DNA of 64,000 nucleotides from Trichormus variabilis 0441 (GCF_009856605.1 NZ_CP047242.1:4532001-4596000); one strand, 5' to 3'; counted from the first letter of the stretch, positions 1-8,592 are shown. A program made the numbers and translations. Notes: a model not told the origin generated them from the letters alone.

Positions 1-665
1 GCAGCAACACAATTATCATCTGGCACTAGCTCTAGGAGACTCCACGCTGGAGTTGTCTGTAACTTAGCTGGTTCTGTGGGAGTTAGTGCTATTTCAATTT
101 CTTCTAATTTAGCGATGCCGTCACCCGTTGCTTTAAGATAAGCCTCTTTACAAGTCCAGTAACGAAAGAAAATTTTTTGTTTTTGCTCATCGGGTAGCGA
201 TCGCAATAATTCATATTCTCGCGGTAAAAAGAACCTTTTGGCAAGGGATTCTAAATCAGATGTGGGGCGGAGATATTCTAAATCGATGCCGATTTGACGC
301 GTGTAATTGACTGCACACAAACCCAAATTCTGGGAGTGTGACAAGTTAAATAATAAACCACTGTCGGCAAAGCGATCGCCTAATACTGGTTTACCACGGG
401 ATTCATATTCAAATTTAACTTGCTTTGGTTCCACCCCCAAATAAAGTCCCAAAATACTGCGGAGAATACCACGACCAGCAGTAAAACGCTGGCGATGTTC
501 GGGAAAATAAAATCTGTTTGCACGGGCTAATTCGTCACTAGATAAAGTGGCTGCTAAATGCTGTAGTTGTGATTCTGGTCGGTCAAGGGGAATGCGCCAG
601 AGATGAACTTCATCTGATAATAAGGTTAAATTTGGGGGTTTTGGTAGCCAAGTATGCTGCAACAA
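1..665 (-). CDS. hetI: 4'-phosphopantetheinyl transferase HetI (3' end cut by window edge)
   Basis: Transfers the phosphopantetheine arm of CoA to carrier proteins. In heterocystous cyanobacteria HetI is the Sfp-type enzyme linked to heterocyst glycolipid synthesis and other polyketide or peptide carriers. Reading the minus strand from 665 gives a protein beginning LLQHTWLPKPPNLTLLSDEV (the first L would be a TTG start read as Met). It carries the PPTase signature WTCKEAYLKATGDG near residue 165 and an earlier GIDLEY metal-binding motif. The frame stays open to base 1, so about 221 residues are present and the C-terminus is missing. No ATG fits, so the TTG start is my choice and has no strong ribosome-binding site. 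It is divergent from the BMP transporter with a spacer of about 110 bp. Identity rests on the motif and on close resemblance to HetI as I remember it. Confidence 0.9.
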   Translation of the reverse strand, partial: MLQHTWLPKPPNLTLLSDEVHLWRIPLDRPESQLQHLAATLSSDELARANRFYFPEHRQRFTAGRGILRSILGLYLGVEPKQVKFEYESRGKPVLGDRFADSGLLFNLSHSQNLGLCAVNYTRQIGIDLEYLRPTSDLESLAKRFFLPREYELLRSLPDEQKQKIFFRYWTCKEAYLKATGDGIAKLEEIEIALTPTEPAKLQTTPAWSLLELVPDDNCVA

Positions 666-776
666 TTAACAATTAAAAATAAATGAATGCAATTATTAAT
701 ATAAGATTTTTATTAAACTTTTGTCGTAGAGACTTATATTAAGTTACTAAAATGACTACACCTCGAAAGGCAGTAT

Positions 777-1826
777 ATGCAGCAAGACTTTAGCCGGCGT
801 AAATTTGTATCATATGGTGCAGCTACTTTTACTACTACTCTATTACTAAAAGCTTGCAGTAGTAATCAAACTTCTACGCCAACGGCTAGTAGTGGACAGG
901 AAAAGTTTAAAATAGCGATCGCCCTACCTGGTGCAATCACAGACCAAGCTTGGAATCAGTCTGGCTATGAAGGACTAAACTTAGCTAAACAAAAGCTCAA
1001 TGCAGAAGTCGCCTATGTGGAACAAGTCGCCCAAACTGACCAAACAGAAGCATTAACAGACTTTGCCCGTAAGGGTTATAATCTTATATTCGCCCACGGT
1101 GGACAATTTGATGCAGCGATAGAACAAGTCGCGCCGCAATTTCCCAATACATTTTTTGTGGGTGTAAATGGTAATACCAAAGCAGAAAATATCGCCTCTT
1201 TGCGAATCGACCACTTGCAAGGTAGTTATTTATGTGGCATTATTGGCGCGTCTGTAACTAAATCTAATAAATTAGCTTATATTGCTGGACAAGAATTTCC
1301 CGCCACACAGGAAGAACTAAGAGGATTTGAATTAGGAGCAAAATCCGTTAACCCCAAGATACAAGTTATCTCTACATTTACGGGCGATTGGAGTGATGTT
1401 GCTAAGGCAAAAGAAGCGACACTAGCTTTAATCTCCTCTGGGGTTGATGTCATTTATCAATGGTTTGATAGCGCCTCACCCGCAGTTTTACAAACAGCTA
1501 GCGATAAGGGTGTTTATGCTTTTGGGAATACCAAAGACCAGTTAGATATTGCCCCCAAAGCAGTGTTAACCAGTGTAGTTAAACGCTTAGATATAGCTAT
1601 AGCTTATTTAGCGGAACTCGCCCAGCAAAAACAACTGAAAGGGCAGATATATACTATCGGTTTGGAACGAGAAGATATATTATCTTTAGGTAAATTTGGC
1701 GTAGCAGTGCCGGAAACTATAAAACAAAATACTTTAAAAATAAAACAGGAAATTGTCGATCAGACAATCACCTTTGTAACTTGTCAGGAAGCTGGTAAAA
1801 ATACACGTTGTATCAAAAAAGCCTAA
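777..1826 (+). CDS. BMP-family ABC transporter substrate-binding lipoprotein
   Basis: Extracytoplasmic solute receptor of the basic membrane protein (BMP/PnrA) family, whose characterised members bind nucleosides; the ligand here is unknown. The N-terminus has a twin-arginine-like motif (SRRKFVSYG, residues 6-14), then a hydrophobic stretch and a lipobox-like LLLKAC with Cys27. The protein is therefore probably exported, perhaps by Tat, and lipid-anchored. The mature part starts KIAIALPGAITDQAWNQSGY, the usual first strand of BMP folds. It is 349 aa, normal for the family. The ATG is preceded by a GAAAGG ribosome-binding site. The stop codon directly abuts the ATG of the ATPase gene, which points to one operon with the downstream ATPase and the two permeases. 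Confidence 0.88.
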   Translation: MQQDFSRRKFVSYGAATFTTTLLLKACSSNQTSTPTASSGQEKFKIAIALPGAITDQAWNQSGYEGLNLAKQKLNAEVAYVEQVAQTDQTEALTDFARKGYNLIFAHGGQFDAAIEQVAPQFPNTFFVGVNGNTKAENIASLRIDHLQGSYLCGIIGASVTKSNKLAYIAGQEFPATQEELRGFELGAKSVNPKIQVISTFTGDWSDVAKAKEATLALISSGVDVIYQWFDSASPAVLQTASDKGVYAFGNTKDQLDIAPKAVLTSVVKRLDIAIAYLAELAQQKQLKGQIYTIGLEREDILSLGKFGVAVPETIKQNTLKIKQEIVDQTITFVTCQEAGKNTRCIKKA

Positions 1827-3302
1827 ATGTATTTACGTTTAGAAAATATTAGTAAACGATTTAATTCATTTATTGCTAATGATAATATCAGCTTGAGTGT
1901 TGATGCTGGTAAAATTCATGGAATTCTAGGTGAAAATGGTGCTGGTAAAACCACTTTAATGAATATTATTGGTGGTCTATATCAGCCTGATGCAGGAGAA
2001 ATATATTTACAAGATCAGCCAGTCAAAATTACTTCGCCAAATCAAGCCATAAAACTCGGCATAGGTATGATATATCAACACTTCATGCTTGTGCCACAGT
2101 TAACTGTAACTGAAAATATTATCTTGGGTAGGGAAAATAGTTGGCGTTTAAATCTGCGACAAAAACAACAAGAAATTGCAGCTTTATCCCAAGCTTATGG
2201 ATTAGAAATTGACCCCACAGCTAAAGTAGAGGATTTACCTGTAGGCACACAACAGCGAGTAGAAATTCTCAAAGTTTTATATCGTCAAGCTAAACTATTA
2301 ATTCTCGATGAACCAACAGCTGTGCTTACACCCACAGAAGTAGAATCATTAATTAATATCCTGCGACAATTGGCGGCGGCTGGTAATACGATTATTTTTA
2401 TTAGTCATAAGTTAGAAGAAGTAATCAATCTCTGCGATACCGTCACAGTGTTGCGGCGAGGTAAAGTTGTGGCGACAACGACAACTAAAGATATGACTCC
2501 TCAAAAATTAGCAGAATTGATGGTAGGACGGGAAGTAGTTTTACAAGTCAATAAGTCTGCATTTGTACCTGGAAAAGTCATACTGTCGGTAGAAAATTTG
2601 CAAGTTGCTGATGATAGAGGTATTCTTGCTGTCCACAATGTTTCCTTTCAATTGCTGGCTGGGGAAATTTTGGGAATTGCTGGTGTAGATGGGAATGGAC
2701 AGCGAGAATTAGCTGATGCGATCGCCAATTTAAGAGGCATCCTCAATGGTACAATTCAACTTAATAGCTCCTCTCCTCAACAAAAAATAGGATATATCCC
2801 TGAAGATAGGCAAAAAATGGGACTGGTGTTACAGTTTACTATTGCCCAAAATTTAATTTTAAATGTTTTTAAAAAAATACCTTTCTGTCGGCATTTCTTA
2901 TTGAAATCATCAGTAATTAAACATCATGCCCAAGTTGCAATGCAGGAATTTGATATCCGGGCGACTGGGGAAGATATCCAGGTAAGTCAACTATCGGGGG
3001 GCAATCAACAGAAGGTAGTTTTAGCGCGAGAACTGGCGGGAAAACCAGATTTAATTGTAGCGATGCAACCCACACGGGGCTTAGATGTTGGGGCGACAAG
3101 TGCAGTTCATTCCCGTTTGTTAACAGAACGCGATCGCGGTGCGGCAATATTGTATATTTCTACTGAGTTAGAAGAAGTCATGGCAATGAGCGATCGCATT
3201 GCTGTAATCTACAGAGGTAAGTTTGTCGCTATTTTGGATGCACAGACGGCGATAATAGAAGAAATTGGTTTATTGATGGCTGGGGGAACACGCAGAGAAT
3301 AA
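1827..3302 (+). CDS. ABC transporter ATPase with two nucleotide-binding domains (BMP-type importer)
   Basis: Energises the importer whose receptor lies directly upstream. The 491 aa chain has two ABC domains, as in sugar and nucleoside importers of the RbsA/YufO type. The N-terminal domain has Walker A GENGAGKTT (about residue 36) and Walker B LLILDEPTAVL. The C-terminal domain has a degenerate Walker A (GVDGNGQREL), an intact signature LSGGNQQKV and a Walker B-like IVAMQPTRGLD, where Gln replaces the usual Glu. A weak second site of this kind is normal in the family. The start codon follows the upstream stop without a gap. Downstream the operon is interrupted by about 1.1 kb of foreign-looking genes before the permeases. 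Confidence 0.88.
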   Translation: MYLRLENISKRFNSFIANDNISLSVDAGKIHGILGENGAGKTTLMNIIGGLYQPDAGEIYLQDQPVKITSPNQAIKLGIGMIYQHFMLVPQLTVTENIILGRENSWRLNLRQKQQEIAALSQAYGLEIDPTAKVEDLPVGTQQRVEILKVLYRQAKLLILDEPTAVLTPTEVESLINILRQLAAAGNTIIFISHKLEEVINLCDTVTVLRRGKVVATTTTKDMTPQKLAELMVGREVVLQVNKSAFVPGKVILSVENLQVADDRGILAVHNVSFQLLAGEILGIAGVDGNGQRELADAIANLRGILNGTIQLNSSSPQQKIGYIPEDRQKMGLVLQFTIAQNLILNVFKKIPFCRHFLLKSSVIKHHAQVAMQEFDIRATGEDIQVSQLSGGNQQKVVLARELAGKPDLIVAMQPTRGLDVGATSAVHSRLLTERDRGAAILYISTELEEVMAMSDRIAVIYRGKFVAILDAQTAIIEEIGLLMAGGTRRE

Positions 3303-3303
3303 A

Positions 3304-3527
3304 ATGCCAAGTCTGTACATCATCGGTGGTGCAAACAGTTCCGGAGACGCTACGAGAGAGGGAGAGTAAATTTAATTTCTCTATATTTACCTTTGTGCAA
3401 TGGTTGGATGATACATAACAATTCAAGTTCATCACCTGTTTTCGTTGCAGAACGCATCATTAATCAGCAGCCTATAATCTATGTAAATGAAACTTGGAAT
3501 CGAATTACAGAGGTAGAAAATGACTGA
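3304..3527 (+). pseudogene. remnant of a zeta-toxin-like P-loop kinase gene
   Basis: Two pieces of one family lie here in different frames. From 3304 the sequence reads MPSLYIIGGANSSG, which matches the start of zeta-toxin-like P-loop kinases (typically LYIIxGANGSGKTT) up to the P-loop. It then runs into a dispersed Nostoc-type repeat (GGAGACGCTACGAGAG) and stops at 3367. From about 3372, in another frame, LISLYLPLCNGWMIHNSS followed by a run ending in NETWNRITEVEND resembles the C-terminus of the same family and ends at 3527. The roughly 130 residues between, including the rest of the P-loop, are missing. The fragment begins 1 nt after the ATPase stop and overlaps the next small gene. Family assignment is from pattern memory, not from a search. 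Confidence 0.6.
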
Positions 3528-3699
3528 AGAAGAAATGAAAAATTTACATAGTAAAATTGATGTTGGAGTTAAAGCTGCAATTGCCGCAGCCATAGAACGA
3601 CATCGCAAGCTTGGTCAATTGATTAGTATTATGCAAGATGGGAAGGTTGTAACTTTAACTGCTGACGAAATTACAGCGATTCAGGCAAATAACATCTAA
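3520..3699 (+). CDS. small antitoxin-like protein (59 aa)
   Basis: An open frame of 59 codons begins at ATG 3520 (MTEEEMKNLHSKIDVG) and ends IQANNI. It is rich in Ala, Lys and Glu in the middle (VKAAIAAAIERHRKLGQ) and finishes with a short beta-like DGKVVTLTADEI. Small cyanobacterial proteins of this pattern commonly sit next to zeta-toxin-like kinase genes, so an antitoxin or partner role is inferred. It overlaps the toxin remnant upstream by 8 bp and the DUF1877 gene downstream by one base (TAATG), so it is translationally coupled on both sides. A GAGG-like ribosome-binding site lies at about 3509-3513. It appears intact although its presumed partner is broken. Confidence 0.65.
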   Translation: MTEEEMKNLHSKIDVGVKAAIAAAIERHRKLGQLISIMQDGKVVTLTADEITAIQANNI

Positions 3700-4364
3700 T
3701 GGGAATTACATTAAATCTAAAACAGGTATCTCCATACGTATTGGAAAAAATCAAAAAATATCCTGATTTATCAGGTTTGTTTTTAGATGCAAAATACTTA
3801 GAGGATTCATCATTTTGGCAAAATTTTTCAATAATTGAACGTGATGATATTGAGTGGTTTCATGAGGCAATTAATTTTGTACAAGAGGGAATAGATAAAT
3901 TCAAAAAAGATAAAACGGAAGAATTTGAAAAAATTAAAGACGATATTACTTTAATTATTAATGAAGGCAAAGGTGAATATTTAGACTTAGATAAAATGTG
4001 GCAGCCACTAATATTTTTACTTACGGGATATGACTTTTACGATCAACCATTATATTTATCTAAATTAGTCGTTAGTCAAAATCCCGAAGATAATCTTCCT
4101 TTAATTAGGGCTGTAATTGGCAGTAATGGAATCGAACATTATGAGCGTGACTATCCATTATTATACTTTAATGATGATGAGGTCAGAAAAATAGCCGATG
4201 CTTTATCCAATTTTTCTATTGAAACTATTAGAAAGAGATTACAATTTAGAAGTTTAGAAGAAGATAGCTATCATCATTTATATGAATACGCATATAACCC
4301 ACTTGTGAGATATTACCAAGATGCGGCTGAGAAAGGAAATGCAATGTTTCTGCACTTCAGCTAG
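3699..4364 (+). CDS. DUF1877-family protein
   Basis: Uncharacterised 221 aa acidic protein without a signal peptide or membrane segment. The order of features fits DUF1877 (YfbM-like): a short N-terminal beta/alpha part, a central LDLDKMWQPLIFLLTGYDF (the family has LDLDKxWhxlhfLLTG), then a PLLYFNDDEVRKIADAL stretch before the C-terminal helices. Biochemical function is unknown. Its ATG overlaps the stop of the small antitoxin-like gene, so the two are probably co-transcribed. Base composition is visibly more AT-rich than the permease genes that follow, which fits insertion of a foreign cassette into the transporter operon. Confidence 0.7.
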   Translation: MGITLNLKQVSPYVLEKIKKYPDLSGLFLDAKYLEDSSFWQNFSIIERDDIEWFHEAINFVQEGIDKFKKDKTEEFEKIKDDITLIINEGKGEYLDLDKMWQPLIFLLTGYDFYDQPLYLSKLVVSQNPEDNLPLIRAVIGSNGIEHYERDYPLLYFNDDEVRKIADALSNFSIETIRKRLQFRSLEEDSYHHLYEYAYNPLVRYYQDAAEKGNAMFLHFS

Positions 4365-4388
4365 ATAAATATTGGTAATCATCGCATC

Positions 4389-5441
4389 ATGATCACAAAT
4401 AAACGCTTTCAACTCCTGTTACCAATCCTATCACCGCTAATTGCAATTATCTCTGCTCTCATCGTCGGTGCTATCCTCATCCTACTTGCTGGGGCAAATC
4501 CCATCACCGCCTACACAGCTTTATTCCAAGAATCCCTTTCTACTTACTTCGGCTTTGGTAACACCCTCACCAAAATGACACCCCTCTTATTCACCAGTTT
4601 AGGTGTCTTAATAGCATTAAAGGCTAGTCAATTTAATATCGGTGGCGAAGGACAAATTTACCTTGGTGCGTTGGGTAGCACTTTAGTTGGGTTATATGTG
4701 CAAGGATTACCTGCTATCATCCACATTCCTCTAGCACTTGTCGCAGGTTTTGGATTTGGTGCGGTTTGGGGTTGGATACCCGGCTATCTCAAAGCCGTGG
4801 GGGGAGTCAATGAAGTTATCACCACCCTATTACTAAATTACATTGCCATAAATTTAATCAGCTACTTGGTGCAGAACCCCTTAAAAGCACCAGGCGCACC
4901 TAGTCCCTATTCGCCATTGATTGCTAAATCTGCACAATTGCCCATCATCCTACCCCAAAGTCTAGCCCATGCAGGTATCTTACTAGCTTTACTCACTGCC
5001 GGACTACTATGGGTGTTACTAGGGCGATCGCCTCTAGGATACCAAATTTCCGCCGTTGGTTTTAACCCCACAGCCGCCCATTATGCCCGAATTTCCGTCA
5101 AAAACACCATCATGCTAGTAATGTCCTTAGCCGGTGGTTTAGCAGGCTTGGCGGGTGCATCGGAAGTTATGGGGTTGAAATATCGCCTATTTGAACAAGT
5201 TTCCCCTGGCTACGGATTTGATGCCATTGCGATCGCCTTCTTAAGTCGCGGTAGTATTAACGGTGTAGTCCTAACTGCTTTATTTTTCGCCGCTTTGCGT
5301 AGTGGTGCAAACGTCATGCAACGTAGCGCAGGTGTTCCCGTCACCGTAGTTTACGCCATCCAAGGATTCACCGTCCTATTCATCGCCATCAGCCTCGCCG
5401 TAGAAACACAAATCAAAACGCAAAGTAACGCGGAGATTTAA
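4389..5441 (+). CDS. BMP-type ABC transporter permease, first subunit
   Basis: Integral membrane subunit of the importer encoded from 777, in the BPD_transp_2 (YufP-like) class. The 350 aa sequence is almost entirely hydrophobic, with about nine predicted helices. It contains the family segments IALKASQFNIGGEGQIYLGALGS (about residues 75-97) and GGVNEVITTLLLNYIAINL (about 139-157), and the loop GFNPTAAHYARISVK that usually contacts the ATPase. Start ATG 4389 lies 24 bp after the DUF1877 stop. It pairs with the second permease downstream, and the two probably form the heterodimeric channel. Confidence 0.87.
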   Translation: MITNKRFQLLLPILSPLIAIISALIVGAILILLAGANPITAYTALFQESLSTYFGFGNTLTKMTPLLFTSLGVLIALKASQFNIGGEGQIYLGALGSTLVGLYVQGLPAIIHIPLALVAGFGFGAVWGWIPGYLKAVGGVNEVITTLLLNYIAINLISYLVQNPLKAPGAPSPYSPLIAKSAQLPIILPQSLAHAGILLALLTAGLLWVLLGRSPLGYQISAVGFNPTAAHYARISVKNTIMLVMSLAGGLAGLAGASEVMGLKYRLFEQVSPGYGFDAIAIAFLSRGSINGVVLTALFFAALRSGANVMQRSAGVPVTVVYAIQGFTVLFIAISLAVETQIKTQSNAEI

Positions 5442-5460
5442 CCCTAAAAATTCTCAGCCT

Positions 5461-5569
5461 TCCTCCGCGCTTCCCTTAGCGATACTCTGTCTTGAAAAGT
5501 TTCCTACGGAGGGAAACCCTCCTTCTCCTAACGGAGACGCTACGCGAACAGAACTTTTCGCTGCGTTTA
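5461..5569. repeat. dispersed Nostoc-type repeat between the permease genes
   Basis: This spacer contains the short blocks CTACGGAGGGAAACCCTCC (itself palindromic) and ACGGAGACGCTACGCGAACA. Related blocks occur elsewhere in the window (about 3340, 17790, 58230 and 62640). They are short interspersed repeats rather than coding sequence. An open frame runs through this repeat in phase with the downstream permease, which makes an artificial N-terminal extension possible. Confidence 0.6.
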
Positions 5570-5575
5570 AAAACC

Positions 5576-6514
5576 ATGAATCACCTTAACTTCCTCTCCG
5601 ATTACCTCATTGCTAGTGTCAACCTAGCCATACCCCTAGCATTTGCAGCCCTTGGCGGAATGTACTCAGAACGTTCAGGAGTACTCAATATTGCCCTAGA
5701 AGGGATGTTATTAACTGGTGCTTTTACCAGTGCAGTTACCACACTTTACACAGGCAATCCTTGGATAGGTGTCTTCTGTGCTTTAATTGCTGGGGGATTA
5801 GTCGGTTTACTCCACGCTTTTTTATGTGTAACATTATACGTCAATCAACTAGTCTCAGGACTAGCAATTAATCTGGTAGCGGCCGGGTTGACATCATTTT
5901 TAGCGCGGTTAGTATTTCATGGTAGTAGCACCCAAAGATTACCAGGAATTGAGCCTATTATTATTCCTGGCCTAGCAAATATACCCATACTTGGAGCTTT
6001 ATTATTTCAACAAGATATTTTCGTATATTTACTAATAATTTCAGTGATTGTCAGTAATTATATTTTATTTCATACTAGCCTTGGCTTAACTTTACGGGCA
6101 GTAGGGGAATATCCCAAAGCAGCTGCAACGGCTGGTGTGTCAGTATCAAAAGTGCAATATGCGGCTGTATTTATCAGTGGTTGTCTAGCCAGTTTAGGTG
6201 GTGCTTATCTTACCTTAGTGCAGATAAAATTTTTCACCGAAAATATGAGTGCAGGTAAAGGATTTATTGCGATCGCTGCTTTAATTTTTGGTAGGTGGCA
6301 TCCTTTAGGTATTACTCTAGCTTGCTTTTTATTTGGCGCTACAGAAGCTTTGCAATTACGCATTCAAGCCTTGGGTGCAAACATCCCTTATCAGTTTCTT
6401 GCCATGTTACCCTATGCGATCGCCTTCTTTGCCTTAGTGGGATTAGCTGGTAAATCTAAACCTCCCCAAGGTAACGGTGTTACTTACTCACCAGAACATT
6501 CCCAAGATATTTAA
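5576..6514 (+). CDS. BMP-type ABC transporter permease, second subunit
   Basis: Second membrane subunit (YufQ-like, BPD_transp_2) of the importer. I place the start at ATG 5576 (MNHLNFLSDYLIASVNLAIP), giving 312 aa. The frame is open upstream to 5492, but those 28 residues are translated dispersed repeat and have no membrane-protein character. Family segments include AALGGMYSERSGVLNIALEG and RAVGEYPKAAATAGVSVSK, the latter being the ATPase-contact loop. About eight to nine hydrophobic helices are visible. It is the last gene of the transporter operon and converges with the minus-strand gene 3 bp away. Confidence 0.86.
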   Translation: MNHLNFLSDYLIASVNLAIPLAFAALGGMYSERSGVLNIALEGMLLTGAFTSAVTTLYTGNPWIGVFCALIAGGLVGLLHAFLCVTLYVNQLVSGLAINLVAAGLTSFLARLVFHGSSTQRLPGIEPIIIPGLANIPILGALLFQQDIFVYLLIISVIVSNYILFHTSLGLTLRAVGEYPKAAATAGVSVSKVQYAAVFISGCLASLGGAYLTLVQIKFFTENMSAGKGFIAIAALIFGRWHPLGITLACFLFGATEALQLRIQALGANIPYQFLAMLPYAIAFFALVGLAGKSKPPQGNGVTYSPEHSQDI

Positions 6515-6517
6515 CAA

Positions 6518-6973
6518 CTAGCATACCTTCACACCGACCAAATCAATATCAGCCAACCATATCAGTCTACTTTGAGCTGATGTAGTTTCTTCCAAAATAG
6601 GCGATCGCCATTCCACAGCATAAAGCCAATTTTGTTTTAAACTGAAAACCCCTTGAATAATACGCTGATTTGGCTGTTCACTAAAATCAACCTCAACCAC
6701 ATCGCCTAATTGAAAAGCCTGCCCAGAAACAATTTGACTTTTGAGTACACCTGTTGGTGAAAATTCACCACTTCGTAAATAAAGAGTTTTGTTATGACAA
6801 ACTATTGCATAAATCCACTCTTCCTCTTCCCAATGAACGCCGCAGCAATAGCCTGATAAATCAGGGCTTAACAATACCTCTTCTCTGATTTGAACAGCCA
6901 ATGGAGGTATGATTGCACCCCAAGCAGGAGAAATATGCCAACAAGACTCTAAAGTCGTAATCTGATTCATCAT
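6518..6973 (-). CDS. hypothetical protein, probable DUF1392 (Anabaena/Nostoc-specific)
   Basis: Cytoplasmic-looking 151 aa protein with no signal or membrane segment. It begins MMNQITTLESCWHISPAWG and is rich in Trp, Val and Glu, with alternating hydrophobic beta-strand-like segments (WIYAIVCHNKTLYLRSGEF, QLGDVVEVDF). The pattern recalls the DUF1392 family of about 150 aa proteins found mainly in Anabaena and Nostoc; this is recollection only. The second Met may be the true start. It is convergent with the permease operon, the two stop codons being 3 bp apart with no room for a separate terminator. Function unknown. Confidence 0.55.
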   Translation of the reverse strand: MMNQITTLESCWHISPAWGAIIPPLAVQIREEVLLSPDLSGYCCGVHWEEEEWIYAIVCHNKTLYLRSGEFSPTGVLKSQIVSGQAFQLGDVVEVDFSEQPNQRIIQGVFSLKQNWLYAVEWRSPILEETTSAQSRLIWLADIDLVGVKVC

Positions 6974-7132
6974 GATGCTTTTCGGTTCTATTTTTATACA
7001 TAGACTCGTTTACACGAGTAATATCCGGAACATAATTCCCATCTGTTTAAAATAAGACAACAGAGACCACACCCCAATCAATAACTTTGTTAGCCCAACA
7101 GCAAAGAATCGAATTATGGAGGGATGAAAATT

Positions 7133-7753
7133 ATGGGTTTTTATTCGCAAGTCATTTTACCGCGTCTTTTAGACTGGAGCTTGTCTGATCCCACCCTAGC
7201 TACATATCGTCAGGAACTACTAACAGACGTAACAGGAGAAGTACTAGAAATCGGTTTTGGCACTGGATTAAACTTGGCTTACTATCCTTCACATATTCAC
7301 GAAATCACCACGGTTGACGTGAATCCTGGGATGAATACCCTCGCACAAAAGCGTATTGATGACTCTGGGATTAAAGTTCAACAACTCCTGCTATCAGGCG
7401 AAAATCTTCCTATGGCAGATAATACTTTTGATAGTGTGGTCAGCACTTGGACTTTATGCAGTATTGCCAATGTAGAACAAGCCCTACAGGAAGTTTATCG
7501 GGTACTAAAACCAGGTGGTAAGTTCTTTTTTCTAGAACATGGACTGAGTAATAAGCCTAATGTACAAGTCTGGCAGAATCGCCTAACCCCAATTCAGAAA
7601 ATCTTGGCAGATGGGTGTCATCTAAATCGAAATATTCAAAAATTAGTAGAAAAAAGTTTTAACCATGTAGAGCTAAAACGCTTTACACCTGAGAATTTTC
7701 CTGATTTGATGGCACATTTTTACAAAGGATGTGCGACTAAAAAAGCAATATAA
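7133..7753 (+). CDS. class I SAM-dependent methyltransferase (UbiE/PmtA-like)
   Basis: Small-molecule or lipid methyltransferase. Motif I is VLEIGFGTGLNLAYYP (about residues 38-53) and motif II is ITTVDVNPGM. The later block VVSTWTLCSIANVEQALQEVYRVLKPGGKFFFLEHG is typical of the UbiE/phosphatidylethanolamine methyltransferase-like group. The substrate cannot be told from sequence. The frame also has an ATG at 7124, but the strong GGAGGG (7118-7123) touches that codon, whereas ATG 7133 sits about 10 bases after GGAGG, so I prefer 7133 (206 aa). A perfect 15-bp hairpin follows the gene. It is monocistronic, with its own upstream spacer. Confidence 0.8.
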   Translation: MGFYSQVILPRLLDWSLSDPTLATYRQELLTDVTGEVLEIGFGTGLNLAYYPSHIHEITTVDVNPGMNTLAQKRIDDSGIKVQQLLLSGENLPMADNTFDSVVSTWTLCSIANVEQALQEVYRVLKPGGKFFFLEHGLSNKPNVQVWQNRLTPIQKILADGCHLNRNIQKLVEKSFNHVELKRFTPENFPDLMAHFYKGCATKKAI

Positions 7754-7759
7754 ATTCAT

Positions 7760-7798
7760 GATCAAGGAAATCAATTTTATGAGTTGATTTCCTTGATC
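7760..7798. terminator. bidirectional hairpin terminator
   Basis: A perfect 15-bp inverted repeat (GATCAAGGAAATCAA and its complement) flanks a 9-base loop. It lies between convergent genes ending at 7753 (+) and 7803 (-). An A/T-rich run on either side suits termination in both directions. Confidence 0.75.
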
Positions 7799-7802
7799 TA
7801 AT

Positions 7803-8195
7803 TTAAGTCTTAAATATCTCATCTACAGGAATTTGGTAGCCATTAGCGAGGCGATTAGTTGTGTTAGCCGTAGCAATAATTGCCAAGAGTTCACCAAACA
7901 TAGCATCATTCATCCCCTTCCCACGCGCTGCTGCTGAATGGGAAGAAATACAATAGTCACAGCCATTAGTGACGCTCACCGCAATGTAAATTAGTTCACG
8001 TACCAAGGGGTCAAGTTCACCAGGACTAGCCATAACCTCTTTGATGCTTTCCCATGTTCTTTTTAAGGTGGGAGGATGGTTGGCTATGGCTTTCCAGAAG
8101 TTGTTGATATACTCCGTCTGACGAGTAGCGCGGATGTCGTCGTATATGGCCTTTACTTCGTCGCCTGCATCTTCGTATTCAATCAGCTTAGTCAT
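7803..8195 (-). CDS. carboxymuconolactone decarboxylase / AhpD-like protein
   Basis: Small helical protein of the CMD/AhpD superfamily (130 aa). The diagnostic redox motif is present as NGCDYCISSHSAAARGKGM (about residues 75-93), with the CxxC pair and a downstream His, as in alkylhydroperoxidase-like members. The real reaction is unknown: a peroxidase or thiol-redox role is likely from the CxxC motif. The start ATG 8195 follows an A/T-rich leader without a strong ribosome-binding site. It stands alone between two terminators. Confidence 0.82.
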   Translation of the reverse strand: MTKLIEYEDAGDEVKAIYDDIRATRQTEYINNFWKAIANHPPTLKRTWESIKEVMASPGELDPLVRELIYIAVSVTNGCDYCISSHSAAARGKGMNDAMFGELLAIIATANTTNRLANGYQIPVDEIFKT

Positions 8196-8302
8196 ATTAT
8201 TTTGACAGACAAATCACAATTAGGCATTTTGGCACACTCAATTTTAAAAGTATAGATATCCTGTAAGGGTGGGATATATTCATGTGAAAAGTAATAAAAG
8301 GC

Positions 8303-8333
8303 AAAATCTCTCAGTTCATCGCTGAGAGATTTT
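8303..8333 (-). terminator. hairpin terminator downstream of the PEP-CTERM-like gene
   Basis: AAAATCTCTCAG, a 7-base loop, then CTGAGAGATTTT form a perfect 12-bp stem. On the minus strand it follows the gene ending at 8593 and is trailed by a T-rich tract, so it most likely ends that transcript before the AhpD-like gene. Confidence 0.65.
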
Positions 8334-8592
8334 TATTCAAAATAACTGAGGTCAAGTCTGATAAAGCACCCAGTTCATCACGGCTATTTAGTCTAGTCAT
8401 CCTAAATTAGTAACTATTTATAAAGTAAACATTAATTAGAGTGTGTTATGGCTCTACCCTAACGCACCGTCATATAAACCGATGCTATAGAAATTTTATC
8501 TTTACTTTAGAAATAACCTCTTATAGTGACCATTAAAGTTTTTCTAGGAATGGATTAAAAACTATATCTTGCAAGTTTCTCCATTAATCTAT

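Noticed and set aside
5492..5575. N-terminal extension MKSFLRRETLLLL... of the second permease
   Set aside because: It is translated dispersed repeat upstream of ATG 5576 and lacks permease character.
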